A program made the translations under genes and the position numbers. A stretch of DNA of 64,000 nucleotides. Source: Allobosea sp. Tri-44. GTDB lineage: Bacteria > Pseudomonadota > Alphaproteobacteria > Rhizobiales > Beijerinckiaceae. The stretch lies in the NCBI RefSeq assembly GCF_004123845.1, contig NZ_NBDP01000053.1, positions 1 to 64,000 on the forward strand, given 5' to 3'. The notes under the pieces were generated by a model that did not search any database, was not told the origin of the DNA, and was given only the letters and a program-made list of their open reading frames with translations. Shown piece by piece: positions 51,477 through 60,728 of this stretch. Positions within the stretch are counted from its first letter, which is position 1, and each line of letters opens with the position of its first letter.

Positions 51477-52331
51477 TCAGCCCCGCCGCGCGCGATAGGC
51501 CGTCAGCGTGTTGCGCAGCAGGCAGGCGATGGTCATCGGGCCGACGCCGCCGGGGACCGGCGTGATCGCGCCGGCGACCTGCGCCGCCTCGGCATAGTCG
51601 ACATCGCCGGCGAGCTTGCCGTCGGGCATGCGGTTTATGCCGACATCGATAACCGTGGCACCGGGCTTCAGCCAGTCGCCCTTGACCATCCGCGGGCGTC
51701 CCACTGCGGCGACGACGATATCGGCGCGCTTCACCACGGCCGCGAGGTCGCGCGTGCGCGAATGGGCGATGGTGACGGTGCAGTCGGCCTGGAGCAGCAA
51801 TTGCGCGACGGGACGCCCGACCAGCTCCGAACGGCCGACGACGACGGCTTCCAGCCCCGAGAGCGACGGCAGCGTCTGCTTCAGCAGCAACATGCAGCCG
51901 AGCGGCGTACAGGGAACGAGGCCATTCTTGCCGCCGGCGAGCAGGCCGGCATTGATCGGGTGCAGGCCGTCGACATCCTTGGCAGGGTCGATCGCGTCGA
52001 TAATACGGCCGGTATCGATGTGCTTCGGCAGCGGCAGCTGGACGAGAATGCCGTCGACGCCGTCATCGGAGTTCAGCTCGGCGATCTTGGCGAGTAGCGC
52101 CGCCTCGGTGGTCTCGGCCGGCAGGCGATGGGCGATCGAGTTCATGCCGATCTCGGCCGCGAGCTTCTCCTTGGAGGCGACGTAGACCTTGCTGGCTGGG
52201 TCCTCGCCGACGAGGACGACGTGCAGGCCGGGCGAGGGCTTGCCGGCGGCCTTGAGCGCTGCGACCTCGTGGCCGATCTCGGCGCGCAGCTCCGCCGCCG
52301 CCGCCTTGCCGTCGATGATGCGTGCCGTCAT
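51477..52331 (-). CDS. folD: Bifunctional methylene-THF dehydrogenase/cyclohydrolase
   Basis: A 284-residue enzyme that oxidises methylene-tetrahydrofolate with NADP+ and then hydrolyses it to 10-formyl-THF. The catalytic Lys is in SKVYVASKEKLAAEIG, the substrate motif QLPLPKHID and the dinucleotide loop AVVVGRSELVGRPVAQLL are present, and PVPGGVGPMTIACLL closes the protein. It is a single minus-strand gene convergent with lpdA. Confidence 0.97.
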   Translation of the reverse strand: MTARIIDGKAAAAELRAEIGHEVAALKAAGKPSPGLHVVLVGEDPASKVYVASKEKLAAEIGMNSIAHRLPAETTEAALLAKIAELNSDDGVDGILVQLPLPKHIDTGRIIDAIDPAKDVDGLHPINAGLLAGGKNGLVPCTPLGCMLLLKQTLPSLSGLEAVVVGRSELVGRPVAQLLLQADCTVTIAHSRTRDLAAVVKRADIVVAAVGRPRMVKGDWLKPGATVIDVGINRMPDGKLAGDVDYAEAAQVAGAITPVPGGVGPMTIACLLRNTLTAYRARRG

Positions 52332-52515
52332 GACCAGCTCCGTCCTGCGCATTTCGAGCCGTCCTCATGCTGCATCGCGGCGAAACGGACAAGGGCCGTC
52401 GCGTCCTGAGTGTGGCGCGGGCGGGGATGTCGTCGCTGCCGCTTGATCGCAACGCGTCGAGCCAGCATGGTCGGCGCGTGATTCAGCAAGCGGCCTGCTA
52501 GCCGGAGACAGTGAC

Positions 52516-53844
52516 GTGACCACCGGCTTTGCGGCGATCCCGGCTTCCGGCAGCTATGTGCTGCGCAATGCCAGGGCGCCTGCCTGTCTGGTCGAAGCCG
52601 GCAGCCTGGCGAGCGACCGCGACGGTCTCGCTTTGCTGGACATCATAGTCGAGGACGGCGTCATCGGCTCGATCCTGCCGGCGGGCACGCCCGCGCTCGA
52701 CGCTGCGCCGGCGCTCGATCTCGATGGCGGCATCGCGCTGCCGCGGCTGGTCGATGTCCACACCCATCTCGACAAGGGCCACATCTGGCCGCGCCGACCC
52801 AATCCGGATGGCAGCTTCATGGGTGCGCTGAGCGCTGTCGCGGCCGATCGCGAGGCGAACTGGTCCGCGGGAGACGTGCGGGCCCGCATGGAGTTCGGCT
52901 TGCGCTGTGCCTATGCCCATGGCACGGCGGCGATCCGCACCCATCTCGACTCGCTCGGCAAGCAGATCGAGATCTCCTGGCCGGTCTATGCAGAGTTGCG
53001 GGCCGAATGGGCCGGGCGGATCGCATTGCAGGCCTCTCCGCTCTTCGGCGTCGATGCCGTCACCGATCCCGCGCATATGCAGGCGATAACCCGCGCCGTG
53101 ACCACCTATGGCGACAACCTGCTCGGCGCCGTCACCTATATGGTGCCGGAACTCGACGCCGCGCTCGATACGCTCTTCCGGACCGCGATCGAGCATGGCT
53201 TCGATCTCGACTTCCATGTCGACGAGGCCAATGATCCGGCGGCGCGTTCGCTCGAGCACATCGCCGATGCGGCCCTGCGCCACCGTTTTCAGGGCAAGAT
53301 CCTGGCGGGGCATTGCTGCTCGCTCTCCTTGCAGGCGCCGCAGGATGAGGCGCGCATCATTGCGAAGGTCAGGGAGGCCGGTATCGCCGTGGTCTCGCTG
53401 CCGATGTGCAACATGTATCTGCAGGACCGCCAGCGGGGACGCACGCCGCGCTGGCGCGGCGTCACTGCGCTGCATGAGTTGAAGGCGGCGGGCGTCCCGG
53501 TGATGATCGCCTCCGACAACACCCGCGATCCGTTCTACGCCTATGGCGATCTCGACCTCGTCGAGACGCTGCGCGAGGGCACCCGCATCCTCCAGCTTGA
53601 CCATTCCGATCGCGACTGGGCGAAGGCGATCGCCGCCACGCCGGCCGAGGTCATGAGGCTCCCCGGCACCGGCCGCCTCGCAGCCGGCGGTCCTGCCGAT
53701 CTGATCCTGACACGCGCCCGCGACTGGACGGAGTTCTTCGCCAGGCCGCAGGCCGACCGGACCGTTTTGGTCAATGGCCGCGCCATCGACCGCTCCTTGC
53801 CCGATTATCGCGAACTCGATCACCTCATGAGCCGCTCAGCATGA
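52516..53844 (+). CDS. Amidohydrolase family protein, cytosine-deaminase-like
   Basis: A 442-residue metal-dependent hydrolase of the CodA branch. Metal and active-site motifs are in order: VDVHTHLDKGHIWPR near residue 80, HVDEANDP, GHCCSLS and the Asp in ASDNTRDPFYAYGD. Cytosine deaminase and related enzymes (for example isoguanine or creatinine-type deaminases) share these. Its GTG/ATG-tight neighbour is an FAD oxidase (4-base overlap), an unusual partner that points to a catabolic operon for an N-heterocycle. The substrate is unknown. Confidence 0.88.
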   Translation: MTTGFAAIPASGSYVLRNARAPACLVEAGSLASDRDGLALLDIIVEDGVIGSILPAGTPALDAAPALDLDGGIALPRLVDVHTHLDKGHIWPRRPNPDGSFMGALSAVAADREANWSAGDVRARMEFGLRCAYAHGTAAIRTHLDSLGKQIEISWPVYAELRAEWAGRIALQASPLFGVDAVTDPAHMQAITRAVTTYGDNLLGAVTYMVPELDAALDTLFRTAIEHGFDLDFHVDEANDPAARSLEHIADAALRHRFQGKILAGHCCSLSLQAPQDEARIIAKVREAGIAVVSLPMCNMYLQDRQRGRTPRWRGVTALHELKAAGVPVMIASDNTRDPFYAYGDLDLVETLREGTRILQLDHSDRDWAKAIAATPAEVMRLPGTGRLAAGGPADLILTRARDWTEFFARPQADRTVLVNGRAIDRSLPDYRELDHLMSRSA

Positions 53845-55268
53845 CCGCACGCTACGACATCGACGCTTTGAAGCGTCGCCTGAACGGCATCCGTACCGAG
53901 GATAATCCGGCGCTCGTCAAGCAGAAGAGCCGCGACTTCTTCTGGTATTCGCCGAAGCTGAAGCGCCAGCTCGACCATGTCGTCGCCGACATCATCGTCT
54001 CGCCCACGAGCGAAGCGCAGGTGCTGGAGACGCTCTCGGCGGCGCATGCGCTCGGCATTCCCGTGACGCCGCGCGGTACCGGCACCGGCAATTACGGCCA
54101 GGCGATGCCGCTCTCGGGCGGCATCGTGCTCGACCTTTCCGGCTTCAACAAGGTGACGAGCATCGAGGCCGGGCGCTATGTCGCCGAGCCCGGCGCCGTG
54201 CTGGCCAAGATCGACCAGGAGACGTGCGCTCACTCCCGCCAGGAGATCAGGCTGCACCCATCAACCTATCACACCGCATCGGTCGGCGGCTTCATCGCCG
54301 GCGGCTCCGGCGGTGTCGGCTCGATCAAATGGGGCGGCCTGCGCGACTGGGGCAACATCATCTCGCTGCGCGTCGCGACGATGGAGGGCACGCCCCGCAT
54401 CCTCGAGCTCCAGGGCGAGGACCTGCACAAGGTCGCCCATGCCTATGGCACCAACGGCATCATTACGCAGGTCGAGATGCCGCTCGGTCCGGCCTATGCC
54501 TGGGTCGACGTCATCCTCGGCTTCGACGAATTGCGGGCCGCGACCGAGTTTGCCAATGCGCTAGGCGAGCAGGACGGGCTGGCGCTGAAGAACCTCGCCG
54601 TGGTCGCGGCGCCTGCACCGCACGACTATTTCCTGCGCCACAGGAAATTCCTGCCACGCGAGAGTCACTGCGTCCTGATCATGGTCGCCGATTTCGCGGT
54701 CGAGTCGATGCTGGCCTTCGCCCGCCGCTTCGGCGGCCCGCAGCTGCTGATGCGCTCCGACAAGCTGACGACGGAGGAGGCGAAGGGGTTGCCGCCGACT
54801 TTCGAGCTCGGCTGGAACCACACCACCTTGCGCGCGCTGCGCGTCGATCCCTCGATCACCTATCTGCAGGTGCTCTATCCCTTCCCGAACCAGGTCGATC
54901 TCGTCGACAAGATCCATGCCCGCTTCGGCGACGAGGTCACCTGCCATCTCGAATTCGTCCGCTTCGACGGTAAGATCACCTGCTTCGGCCTGCCGCTGGT
55001 GCGCTTCACCAGCGAGGAACGGCTGGAGGAGATCATGGCGATCCATGAGGAGATGGGTGCGCCGATTTTCAACCCGCACCGCTACACGCTGGAGGAGGGC
55101 GGGATGAAGCAGACCGACGAGGTCCAGCTCGCCTTCAAGCGCGAGGCCGATCCGCAGGGGCTGCTCAATCCCGGCAAGATGATCGCCTGGGAGGACCCGA
55201 ACTACGATTACCGTTCGGGCAAGACCTTCCTGTTCAAGGCGCTTGGCGAAGCCGGCGTCGGCGCCTGA
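53841..55268 (+). CDS. FAD-binding oxidase (VAO/PCMH fold)
   Basis: A 475-residue flavoprotein. The FAD-binding half has ALGIPVTPRGTGTGNYGQAM and SVGGFIAGGSGGVGSIKWGG; the C-terminal half is FAD-oxidase C-like and ends DPQGLLNPGKMIAW as in glycolate oxidase GlcD and D-lactate dehydrogenase. The ATG overlaps the amidohydrolase stop. The natural substrate is probably a hydroxy acid or the product of the upstream deaminase (inferred). No signal peptide is present. Confidence 0.9.
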   Translation: MTARYDIDALKRRLNGIRTEDNPALVKQKSRDFFWYSPKLKRQLDHVVADIIVSPTSEAQVLETLSAAHALGIPVTPRGTGTGNYGQAMPLSGGIVLDLSGFNKVTSIEAGRYVAEPGAVLAKIDQETCAHSRQEIRLHPSTYHTASVGGFIAGGSGGVGSIKWGGLRDWGNIISLRVATMEGTPRILELQGEDLHKVAHAYGTNGIITQVEMPLGPAYAWVDVILGFDELRAATEFANALGEQDGLALKNLAVVAAPAPHDYFLRHRKFLPRESHCVLIMVADFAVESMLAFARRFGGPQLLMRSDKLTTEEAKGLPPTFELGWNHTTLRALRVDPSITYLQVLYPFPNQVDLVDKIHARFGDEVTCHLEFVRFDGKITCFGLPLVRFTSEERLEEIMAIHEEMGAPIFNPHRYTLEEGGMKQTDEVQLAFKREADPQGLLNPGKMIAWEDPNYDYRSGKTFLFKALGEAGVGA

Positions 55269-55275
55269 TCCGACG

Positions 55276-55869
55276 ATGCGGGCGCTCGTCCTCTACGCGC
55301 ATCCAGATCCCGCGAGCTTCGGGGCGGCGGTGCACGAGACTGTTGTCTCGGCGCTGGGCCGCGCCGGTCACGAGGTCGACGATTGCGACCTCTACGCCGA
55401 AGGCTTCGACCCTGTGCTGAGCCGCGAGGAGCGCGTCGGCTACCATGATCTCGCCAGCAACCGGAATTCTGTAGCCGGCTATGTCGAGCGCCTCATGCGA
55501 GCGGAGGCGCTGTTCCTGTGCTTCCCGGTCTGGAACTACGGCTATCCGGCGATCATGAAGGGTTATTTCGATCGCGTCTTCCTGCCGGGTGTCTCGTTCA
55601 AGCTGGTCGACGGCTCGATCCGCCCCAACCTCTGGAATATTCGCCGGCTGATGACTGTGGCCACCTATGGCGGCTCGCGCTGGCGCACCATGCTGATGGG
55701 TGATCCGCCACGTCGGCAGATCAAGCGGGGATTGCGCGCTGTTTGCCATCCGGCAGCACGAGTTTCCTATCTGGCGCATTACGACATGAACCGTTCGACG
55801 CCAGAGAGCCGCGCAGCATTTATGACCAAGATCGAGCAGGAAATCGCGCGGATTCAAGAGCCTGTCTGA
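55276..55869 (+). CDS. NAD(P)H quinone oxidoreductase-like flavoprotein
   Basis: A 197-residue flavodoxin-fold protein of the NQO/KefF family. LVLYAHPDPASFGAAVHETV binds the FMN/FAD phosphate and CFPVWNYGYPAIMKGYFDRV the ring. Such enzymes reduce quinones by two electrons. It starts seven bases after the FAD oxidase gene, so it shares the operon. Confidence 0.9.
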   Translation: MRALVLYAHPDPASFGAAVHETVVSALGRAGHEVDDCDLYAEGFDPVLSREERVGYHDLASNRNSVAGYVERLMRAEALFLCFPVWNYGYPAIMKGYFDRVFLPGVSFKLVDGSIRPNLWNIRRLMTVATYGGSRWRTMLMGDPPRRQIKRGLRAVCHPAARVSYLAHYDMNRSTPESRAAFMTKIEQEIARIQEPV

Positions 55870-55950
55870 CAGTTGTCATCAGCCTGTCATGAAGGCGGGC
55901 GATTGCACAGCCGGCGAAAAGTATCCGCAACCTTTTCCAAGGGCCGGCTC

Positions 55951-56424
55951 ATGACCAAGTCCCTCGAAAAAAGCGTCGGCCGTGCCTTGCTGGTGACGGC
56001 GCGCCTGCACAGAGCGCGGATGGGCGAGCGCCTCAACGCGCTCGGACTCTTTCCAGGCCAGGAACAGGCGCTGAAATCGCTTCAGACGGCGCCGATGACG
56101 ATGGGCGAGCTGGCGAGCCTGCTGCGGGTCAAGCCGCCGACCGTCTCGAAGACGATCGGCCGGCTCTCGCTGCAAGGGCTGGTGACGCGCGAGGGCGGCG
56201 GCCGTGACGGCCGGCTGGTTCAGGTGGCGCTGACAGAGAACGGCCAGAAGACTGCGGCCGCGCTCGACGCGGTCTGGAATCAAGTCGAGGAAGAGCTGCT
56301 CGAGAAGCTCGACGCCAAGGAGCGCAAGCAGCTGCGCAAATTGCTGCGTAAGGCGTCGAAGGGCCTGTCGAAGGCCGGGGCCGATGCTGACGACGGCGAG
56401 GACGAGGCCGAGGACGCAGCCTGA
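55951..56424 (+). CDS. MarR family transcriptional regulator
   Basis: A 157-residue winged-helix regulator: MTMGELASLLRVKPPTVSKT and GLVTREGGGRDGRLVQVALT. The C-terminus is a charged tail (DADDGEDEAEDA) longer than usual. It lies 81 bases after the quinone reductase gene on the same strand and is the likely regulator of the four-gene unit. Confidence 0.9.
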   Translation: MTKSLEKSVGRALLVTARLHRARMGERLNALGLFPGQEQALKSLQTAPMTMGELASLLRVKPPTVSKTIGRLSLQGLVTREGGGRDGRLVQVALTENGQKTAAALDAVWNQVEEELLEKLDAKERKQLRKLLRKASKGLSKAGADADDGEDEAEDAA

Positions 56425-56534
56425 TCAGGCTCGGCTCTAGCGGCATGACTCGCATGCGCTGAGAGGCTGGTTTCAAGCCTTAAATCGGTTCATTGGTTAT
56501 CTGTCATTCCTCCAGAGCATGACGGAAACCGCGC

Positions 56535-57452
56535 TTGTCGGCCGCTCCCGCTCCGCTTCCGGATACGCGCCGGACACGCTTGACCGCCATCGCCCTGATG
56601 AGTGGGGCGATCATCTGCTTTTCGCTGCTCGACACCTGTGCGAAATGGCTCGGCGGGACGATGCACCCGATGCAGGTCGTGCTGGCGCGCTATCTGGTCA
56701 GCGTCGCCCTGGTCTCGCTCCTGCTCAATCCCTGGAGCCACCCCGGCATCACCCGGACCAAGCGACCCTGGCTGCAGGGCTTCCGCTCACTGCTGCTGCT
56801 GGGCTCGACCGCGCTCAACTTCGTCGCGCTGCAATATCTGCAACTCGCCGAGACGGTCTCGATCATGTTCGCGGGGCCCCTGCTGGTTGCGCTGCTCGCC
56901 GGGCCCTTGCTCGGCGAATGGGCCGGGCCGCGTCGGCTGATCGCGATCGGCGTTGGCTTCCTCGGGGTGCTGGTGGTGACAAGGCCCGGGATAGGAGGCC
57001 TGCACCCTGCGGCGCTGCTCGTTGTCTGCGGCTGCTTCTGCTACGCCTTTTACAGCCTGTCGACGCGGATGCTGGCCTCGAGCGATTCTCCGCAAACGAC
57101 GATGTTCTATTCCGGTATCGGCGGCGTCGTCCTGATGCTGCCGCTGCTGCCGCTGTTCTGGTCATGGCCGCCGAACTGGCAGAGCTGGTTGCTGATGGGC
57201 GGAACCGGGTTCTTCGGGGCGCTCGGCCACTGGCTGCTGATCCTTGCGCATCAGCGTGCGCCGGCGACGATCCTCGCGCCCTTCATCTATTCGCAGATCG
57301 TCTGGATGATCCTGCTCGGTTGGTTCGTCTTCGGCCAGATTCCCGACCGCTTCACCTTCATCGGAGCCGCGATCGTCATCGCCTCCGGACTCTACCTGCT
57401 CTATCGCGAACGTGTCCGGCACGTGCCCGAGGGTTCGGCCCGGCTCGACTGA
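56535..57452 (+). CDS. EamA/DMT family transporter
   Basis: About 305 residues, ten spans, two EamA repeats (IALMSGAIICFSLLDTCAKW and ALLVVCGCFCYAFYSLSTRM). No ATG lies in frame before the first span, so a TTG at 56535 is the best start. It could be the exporter or importer of the compound handled by the upstream operon, but is separated by 110 bases. The substrate is unknown. Confidence 0.85.
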   Translation: MSAAPAPLPDTRRTRLTAIALMSGAIICFSLLDTCAKWLGGTMHPMQVVLARYLVSVALVSLLLNPWSHPGITRTKRPWLQGFRSLLLLGSTALNFVALQYLQLAETVSIMFAGPLLVALLAGPLLGEWAGPRRLIAIGVGFLGVLVVTRPGIGGLHPAALLVVCGCFCYAFYSLSTRMLASSDSPQTTMFYSGIGGVVLMLPLLPLFWSWPPNWQSWLLMGGTGFFGALGHWLLILAHQRAPATILAPFIYSQIVWMILLGWFVFGQIPDRFTFIGAAIVIASGLYLLYRERVRHVPEGSARLD

Positions 57453-57586
57453 CCCGGCACGGTCCTTGAAGCCTCCACCCGTGGATGGAGGCCTTGATGA
57501 CGGTTTTATACCGCAACTGGCTATCGGCGGCCCCGTTCGGCACAGTTGTGGTCCGGACGCGTCTCGTTACGGCACAAGCGCCGGGC

Positions 57587-58489
57587 TCAGCCGAGCGAAA
57601 CCTTGCTCTGCCCGGCGACGAAGTCGGAGAGCATCGGCACATAGTGCTCGCCCATGCCGCTCGCGACGGCTGCCGCATAGACGTTCTTGACGGCTCCGCC
57701 GACCGGGTTCGGAACGCCGGCGGCGTTGGCGAGGCTCTCCAGATAGCGCACGTCCTTCAGCGCGTTGGACAGCGTGAACTTATGTGCATCCGGATCGCGT
57801 TCGAGCACGTACTTCATGAAGGTCTGGTAGAAGCCGCACTCCATGCGTCCGCCCGTGATGACGCTGTCGAAGGTCTGCGGGCTGATGCCGACCTTCTGCG
57901 CCAGGGTCAGCGCCTCGGCGTAGATCGCGCCATAGCCGAGCGAGAGGAAGTTGTTGAGCAGTTTCATCTTGTGGCCATCCCCGACGGGGCCGAGATGAAC
58001 GATCTTCTGGGCCCAGGCCTCGCAGACCGGGCGGATGCGCTCGAAAACCGCACTGTCGGCCCCAATCATCGTCGAGAGTTGACCGAGATTAGCCTGGGCG
58101 GGTGTTCCGCCCAGCGGCGCGTCACAGAGGTGCAGGCCCATGGCAGCAAGCCGTTCCGCCAAGGCGATCGTCGAGACGGGGTCGGAGGTCGAGCAGTCGA
58201 CGACGATCGTGCCGGGCTTTGCGCCGGCCGCGATGCCATCGGGACCGCTGATGACCTGCTCGACCTGCGGCGAGCCGGTGACGCAGAGGAAGATGATACT
58301 CGCCCTCCCGGCGAGTTCCCGCGGGGTCGCGGCTTCCGCTGCGCCCGCAGCCTTGAGCTCTTCGACGGGCTTGCGGTTGCGATGGCCCATGACCGTGAGC
58401 GGGAAGCCCTTGGCGAGAATACAACTCGCCATGCCTTGACCCATGTAACCAACGCCGATGAAGCCGATAGATTCTTTAGTCGTGCTCAT
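57587..58489 (-). CDS. Beta-hydroxyacid dehydrogenase (HIBADH family)
   Basis: A 300-residue NAD(P)-dependent dehydrogenase of the 3-hydroxyisobutyrate/tartronate-semialdehyde type. The dinucleotide motif is GFIGVGYMGQGMA, the substrate motif DAPLGGTPAQA, and the catalytic Lys is in GHKMKLLNNFLSLG. It is divergent from the LacI-type gene, 104 bases apart, and so probably under its control. Substrate: a short beta-hydroxy acid. Confidence 0.9.
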   Translation of the reverse strand: MSTTKESIGFIGVGYMGQGMASCILAKGFPLTVMGHRNRKPVEELKAAGAAEAATPRELAGRASIIFLCVTGSPQVEQVISGPDGIAAGAKPGTIVVDCSTSDPVSTIALAERLAAMGLHLCDAPLGGTPAQANLGQLSTMIGADSAVFERIRPVCEAWAQKIVHLGPVGDGHKMKLLNNFLSLGYGAIYAEALTLAQKVGISPQTFDSVITGGRMECGFYQTFMKYVLERDPDAHKFTLSNALKDVRYLESLANAAGVPNPVGGAVKNVYAAAVASGMGEHYVPMLSDFVAGQSKVSLG

Positions 58490-58593
58490 CTTCAGTTTCT
58501 CCGAATTATATGAGATGGAACAAGGGAATGCGGAACGATTTGGCCAAGAACTGGTTGAATGCAGCGGCTTCCAGGCTTCAGGAGAAGCGATTG

Positions 58594-59679
58594 ATGGCGA
58601 ATGACGGACACTCGCGCGACCCCTCGGGGGCCGGGAGGGCGGGTGTCAAACCCGGTGGCCGTGGCCGCGTTACCTTGCAGATCATCGCCGACCGGCTGGA
58701 GGTTTCGACCGCGACCGTCTCGCTCGCGCTGCGCGAGAGTCCGCTGGTCGCCGATGGCACCCGCCTGCGCGTACAGCAAATCGCGCGAGAGATGGGCTAC
58801 AGCTACAACCGCAGCGCGGCCTCGCTGCGGACCGACCGGACCAACATCCTCGGCGTCGGCTTCCACGACATCACCAATCCTTACTTCGCCGAGTTGCTCG
58901 CCGCGATCGAGGAGACGGCGACGACGCATGGCCGCTCGATCCTGCTCGGGACCTATGCGGAGAACCTGCAGCGGCAGGACCGTGTCCTCAACACACTCAA
59001 GGAATACCGGCCCGACGGCATGATCATCTGCCCGGCCGGCGGTACCACGGCGGAGACCTTGCAGCACCTGATGGCGGCGCAGGTGCCGTTGGTGCAGCTC
59101 TCGCGGGAGATTCCCGGCATCGGCCTCGATTTCGTCGGCTCGGATGACCGGCACGGCACCGTGCTCGCCGTCGAGCACCTGCTCGGGCTCGGCCATCGCC
59201 GCATCGCCTTCCTCGGCGAGAGCCCGCTGATCTCGACCGGCCGCAACCGTTATCGCGGCTATTGCGAGACACTGGCCAAGCACGGCCTGCCGCTCGATCC
59301 GACGATCGTCTATTCGGCCTATGGCACGCGCGAGAACGGCCTGAAGGGTGTCCAGAAAGTGCTCGACGCTGCTGATCCGCCGACCGCCGCAGTCTGCTTC
59401 AACGACCTCACCGCCTTCGGCGCGATGCTCGGCTTGCGTCATCGCGGCCTGGAGGCCGGCGCGGACTTCTCGGTCATTGGCTGCGATGACGTCCAGGAAG
59501 CGTCGCAATGGTATCCGGCGCTGACGACGCTGAAGAATTTCCAGGATGATATGGGGCGGACATCGGCGGAGCTGCTGCTGCGCCGGATCGCCGATCCGTC
59601 GGCGCCGCCGCAGCGCGTCGTGCTGACCCCCGAACTGGTTGTGCGCGGGACGACGGCGCCGCCGAGGGCGGCGCGCTGA
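58594..59679 (+). CDS. LacI/GalR family transcriptional regulator
   Basis: A 361-residue regulator. The HTH (RVTLQIIADRLEVSTATVSL) is preceded by a longer head than usual, about 25 residues. The hinge and periplasmic-binding-like domain follow (ILGVGFHDITNPYFAELLAA). The ATG at 58594 has GGAGAAG eight bases upstream and is preferred to one 28 codons earlier. It lies between two dehydrogenase genes and near the ABC operon, its likely targets. Confidence 0.92.
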   Translation: MANDGHSRDPSGAGRAGVKPGGRGRVTLQIIADRLEVSTATVSLALRESPLVADGTRLRVQQIAREMGYSYNRSAASLRTDRTNILGVGFHDITNPYFAELLAAIEETATTHGRSILLGTYAENLQRQDRVLNTLKEYRPDGMIICPAGGTTAETLQHLMAAQVPLVQLSREIPGIGLDFVGSDDRHGTVLAVEHLLGLGHRRIAFLGESPLISTGRNRYRGYCETLAKHGLPLDPTIVYSAYGTRENGLKGVQKVLDAADPPTAAVCFNDLTAFGAMLGLRHRGLEAGADFSVIGCDDVQEASQWYPALTTLKNFQDDMGRTSAELLLRRIADPSAPPQRVVLTPELVVRGTTAPPRAAR

Positions 59680-59684
59680 GGCCG

Positions 59685-59784
59685 GAGCGTTTCCGCGTTT
59701 CTCCGAAACACGGAAACGCTCAAAGTTTTTGTTTTGATGCATTTTCTTCACGCGAACCGGTGCCCACTTCGCTCGAAAATGCTC
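59685..59784. repeat. Composite intergenic repeat after the LacI gene
   Basis: GAGCGTTTCCG/CGGAAACGCTC at 59685-59721 forms an 11-bp stem; GCATTTTC...GAAAATGCTC at 59738-59784 encloses CGCGAACCGGTGCCCACTTC. The second part is the same type as the element ending at 24560. Confidence 0.8.
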
Positions 59785-59788
59785 TGGT

Positions 59789-60679
59789 TCAGGCATCGTT
59801 GTCCGGCTTGCGGTTCAGCGCCCGATAGGCGCGCACCACATGCGAGTCGTCGCGCCCGCCATGGCCGAGGCCGGAGGCGGCAAGGAACATCTGGTGCGCC
59901 GCTGCGGCGAGGGGCAGCGCCGCCTTCGCGGCGCGCCCGGCATCGAGGACGATGCCGAGATCCTTGACGAAGATGTCGACGGCGCTGGCGACCGGCGGCT
60001 CGTCTTCGAGCATGCGCGGGCCGCGGTCTTTCAGCATCCAGGACGAGGCGGCCGACCCGCCCATGATCTCGAACAGTACCTTGCCGTCGATGCCGGCCTT
60101 CTGCGCCAGCGAGAGCGCCTCTGCCGCGACCGCGATGTGGACGCCGCAGAGCAGCTGATTGACGGTTTTCACCGTCGCGCCCTGGCCCGGCTTCTCGCCG
60201 ACATGAAAGACCTTGTCGCCCATCGCGTCGAGCACGGGCTTGGCCTTGGCGAAGCTCTCGACCGGGGCGCCGACCATGATGGTGAGCGTGCCTCCTTCAG
60301 CGCCCTTCACGCCGCCCGAGACTGGTGCATCGACGAAATAACGGCCGGTCTTGGTCACGGCTTCGGCGATGGCCTCGACCTCCCCCGGCGGGCAGGTCGC
60401 CATCAGGACCACGGTGGCGCCTGGGGCGAGCGCATCGAGCGCTCTGGCGTCGAACAGGACCGAGCGGGCCTGAGCGGCGTTGACCACCATCAGCACAAGT
60501 GTGTCGGCGCCCTCGGCAGCAGCAACAGCGCTGTCGGCGGCGTGACCGCCGGCAGCCACCAGGGCCGCGCGCGCGCTCTCCCTCATATCGAAACCTGTGA
60601 CGCGGAACTGGCGCTTGACGAGATTCTCGGCCATCGGCGCGCCCATGGCGCCGAGCCCGATGAAGGCAATGGAAGTCAC
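59789..60679 (-). CDS. L-threonate dehydrogenase-like (LtnD) beta-hydroxyacid dehydrogenase
   Basis: A 296-residue NAD-dependent dehydrogenase with a GTG start. FIGLGAMGAPMAENLV binds NAD, DAPVSGGVKGAEGG binds substrate and the catalytic Lys is in GATVKTVNQLLCGVHIAVAA, the form typical of LtnD, which oxidises L-threonate to the 2-oxo acid in four-carbon sugar-acid breakdown. The kinase and decarboxylase partners (OtnK/OtnC) are not in the window. The substrate is inferred. Confidence 0.82.
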   Translation of the reverse strand: MTSIAFIGLGAMGAPMAENLVKRQFRVTGFDMRESARAALVAAGGHAADSAVAAAEGADTLVLMVVNAAQARSVLFDARALDALAPGATVVLMATCPPGEVEAIAEAVTKTGRYFVDAPVSGGVKGAEGGTLTIMVGAPVESFAKAKPVLDAMGDKVFHVGEKPGQGATVKTVNQLLCGVHIAVAAEALSLAQKAGIDGKVLFEIMGGSAASSWMLKDRGPRMLEDEPPVASAVDIFVKDLGIVLDAGRAAKAALPLAAAAHQMFLAASGLGHGGRDDSHVVRAYRALNRKPDNDA

Positions 60680-60728
60680 GTTTCTTGGCCTTGGCTTGGG
60701 GCGGCTTGGAGGCCGCCGTCTTACGACA

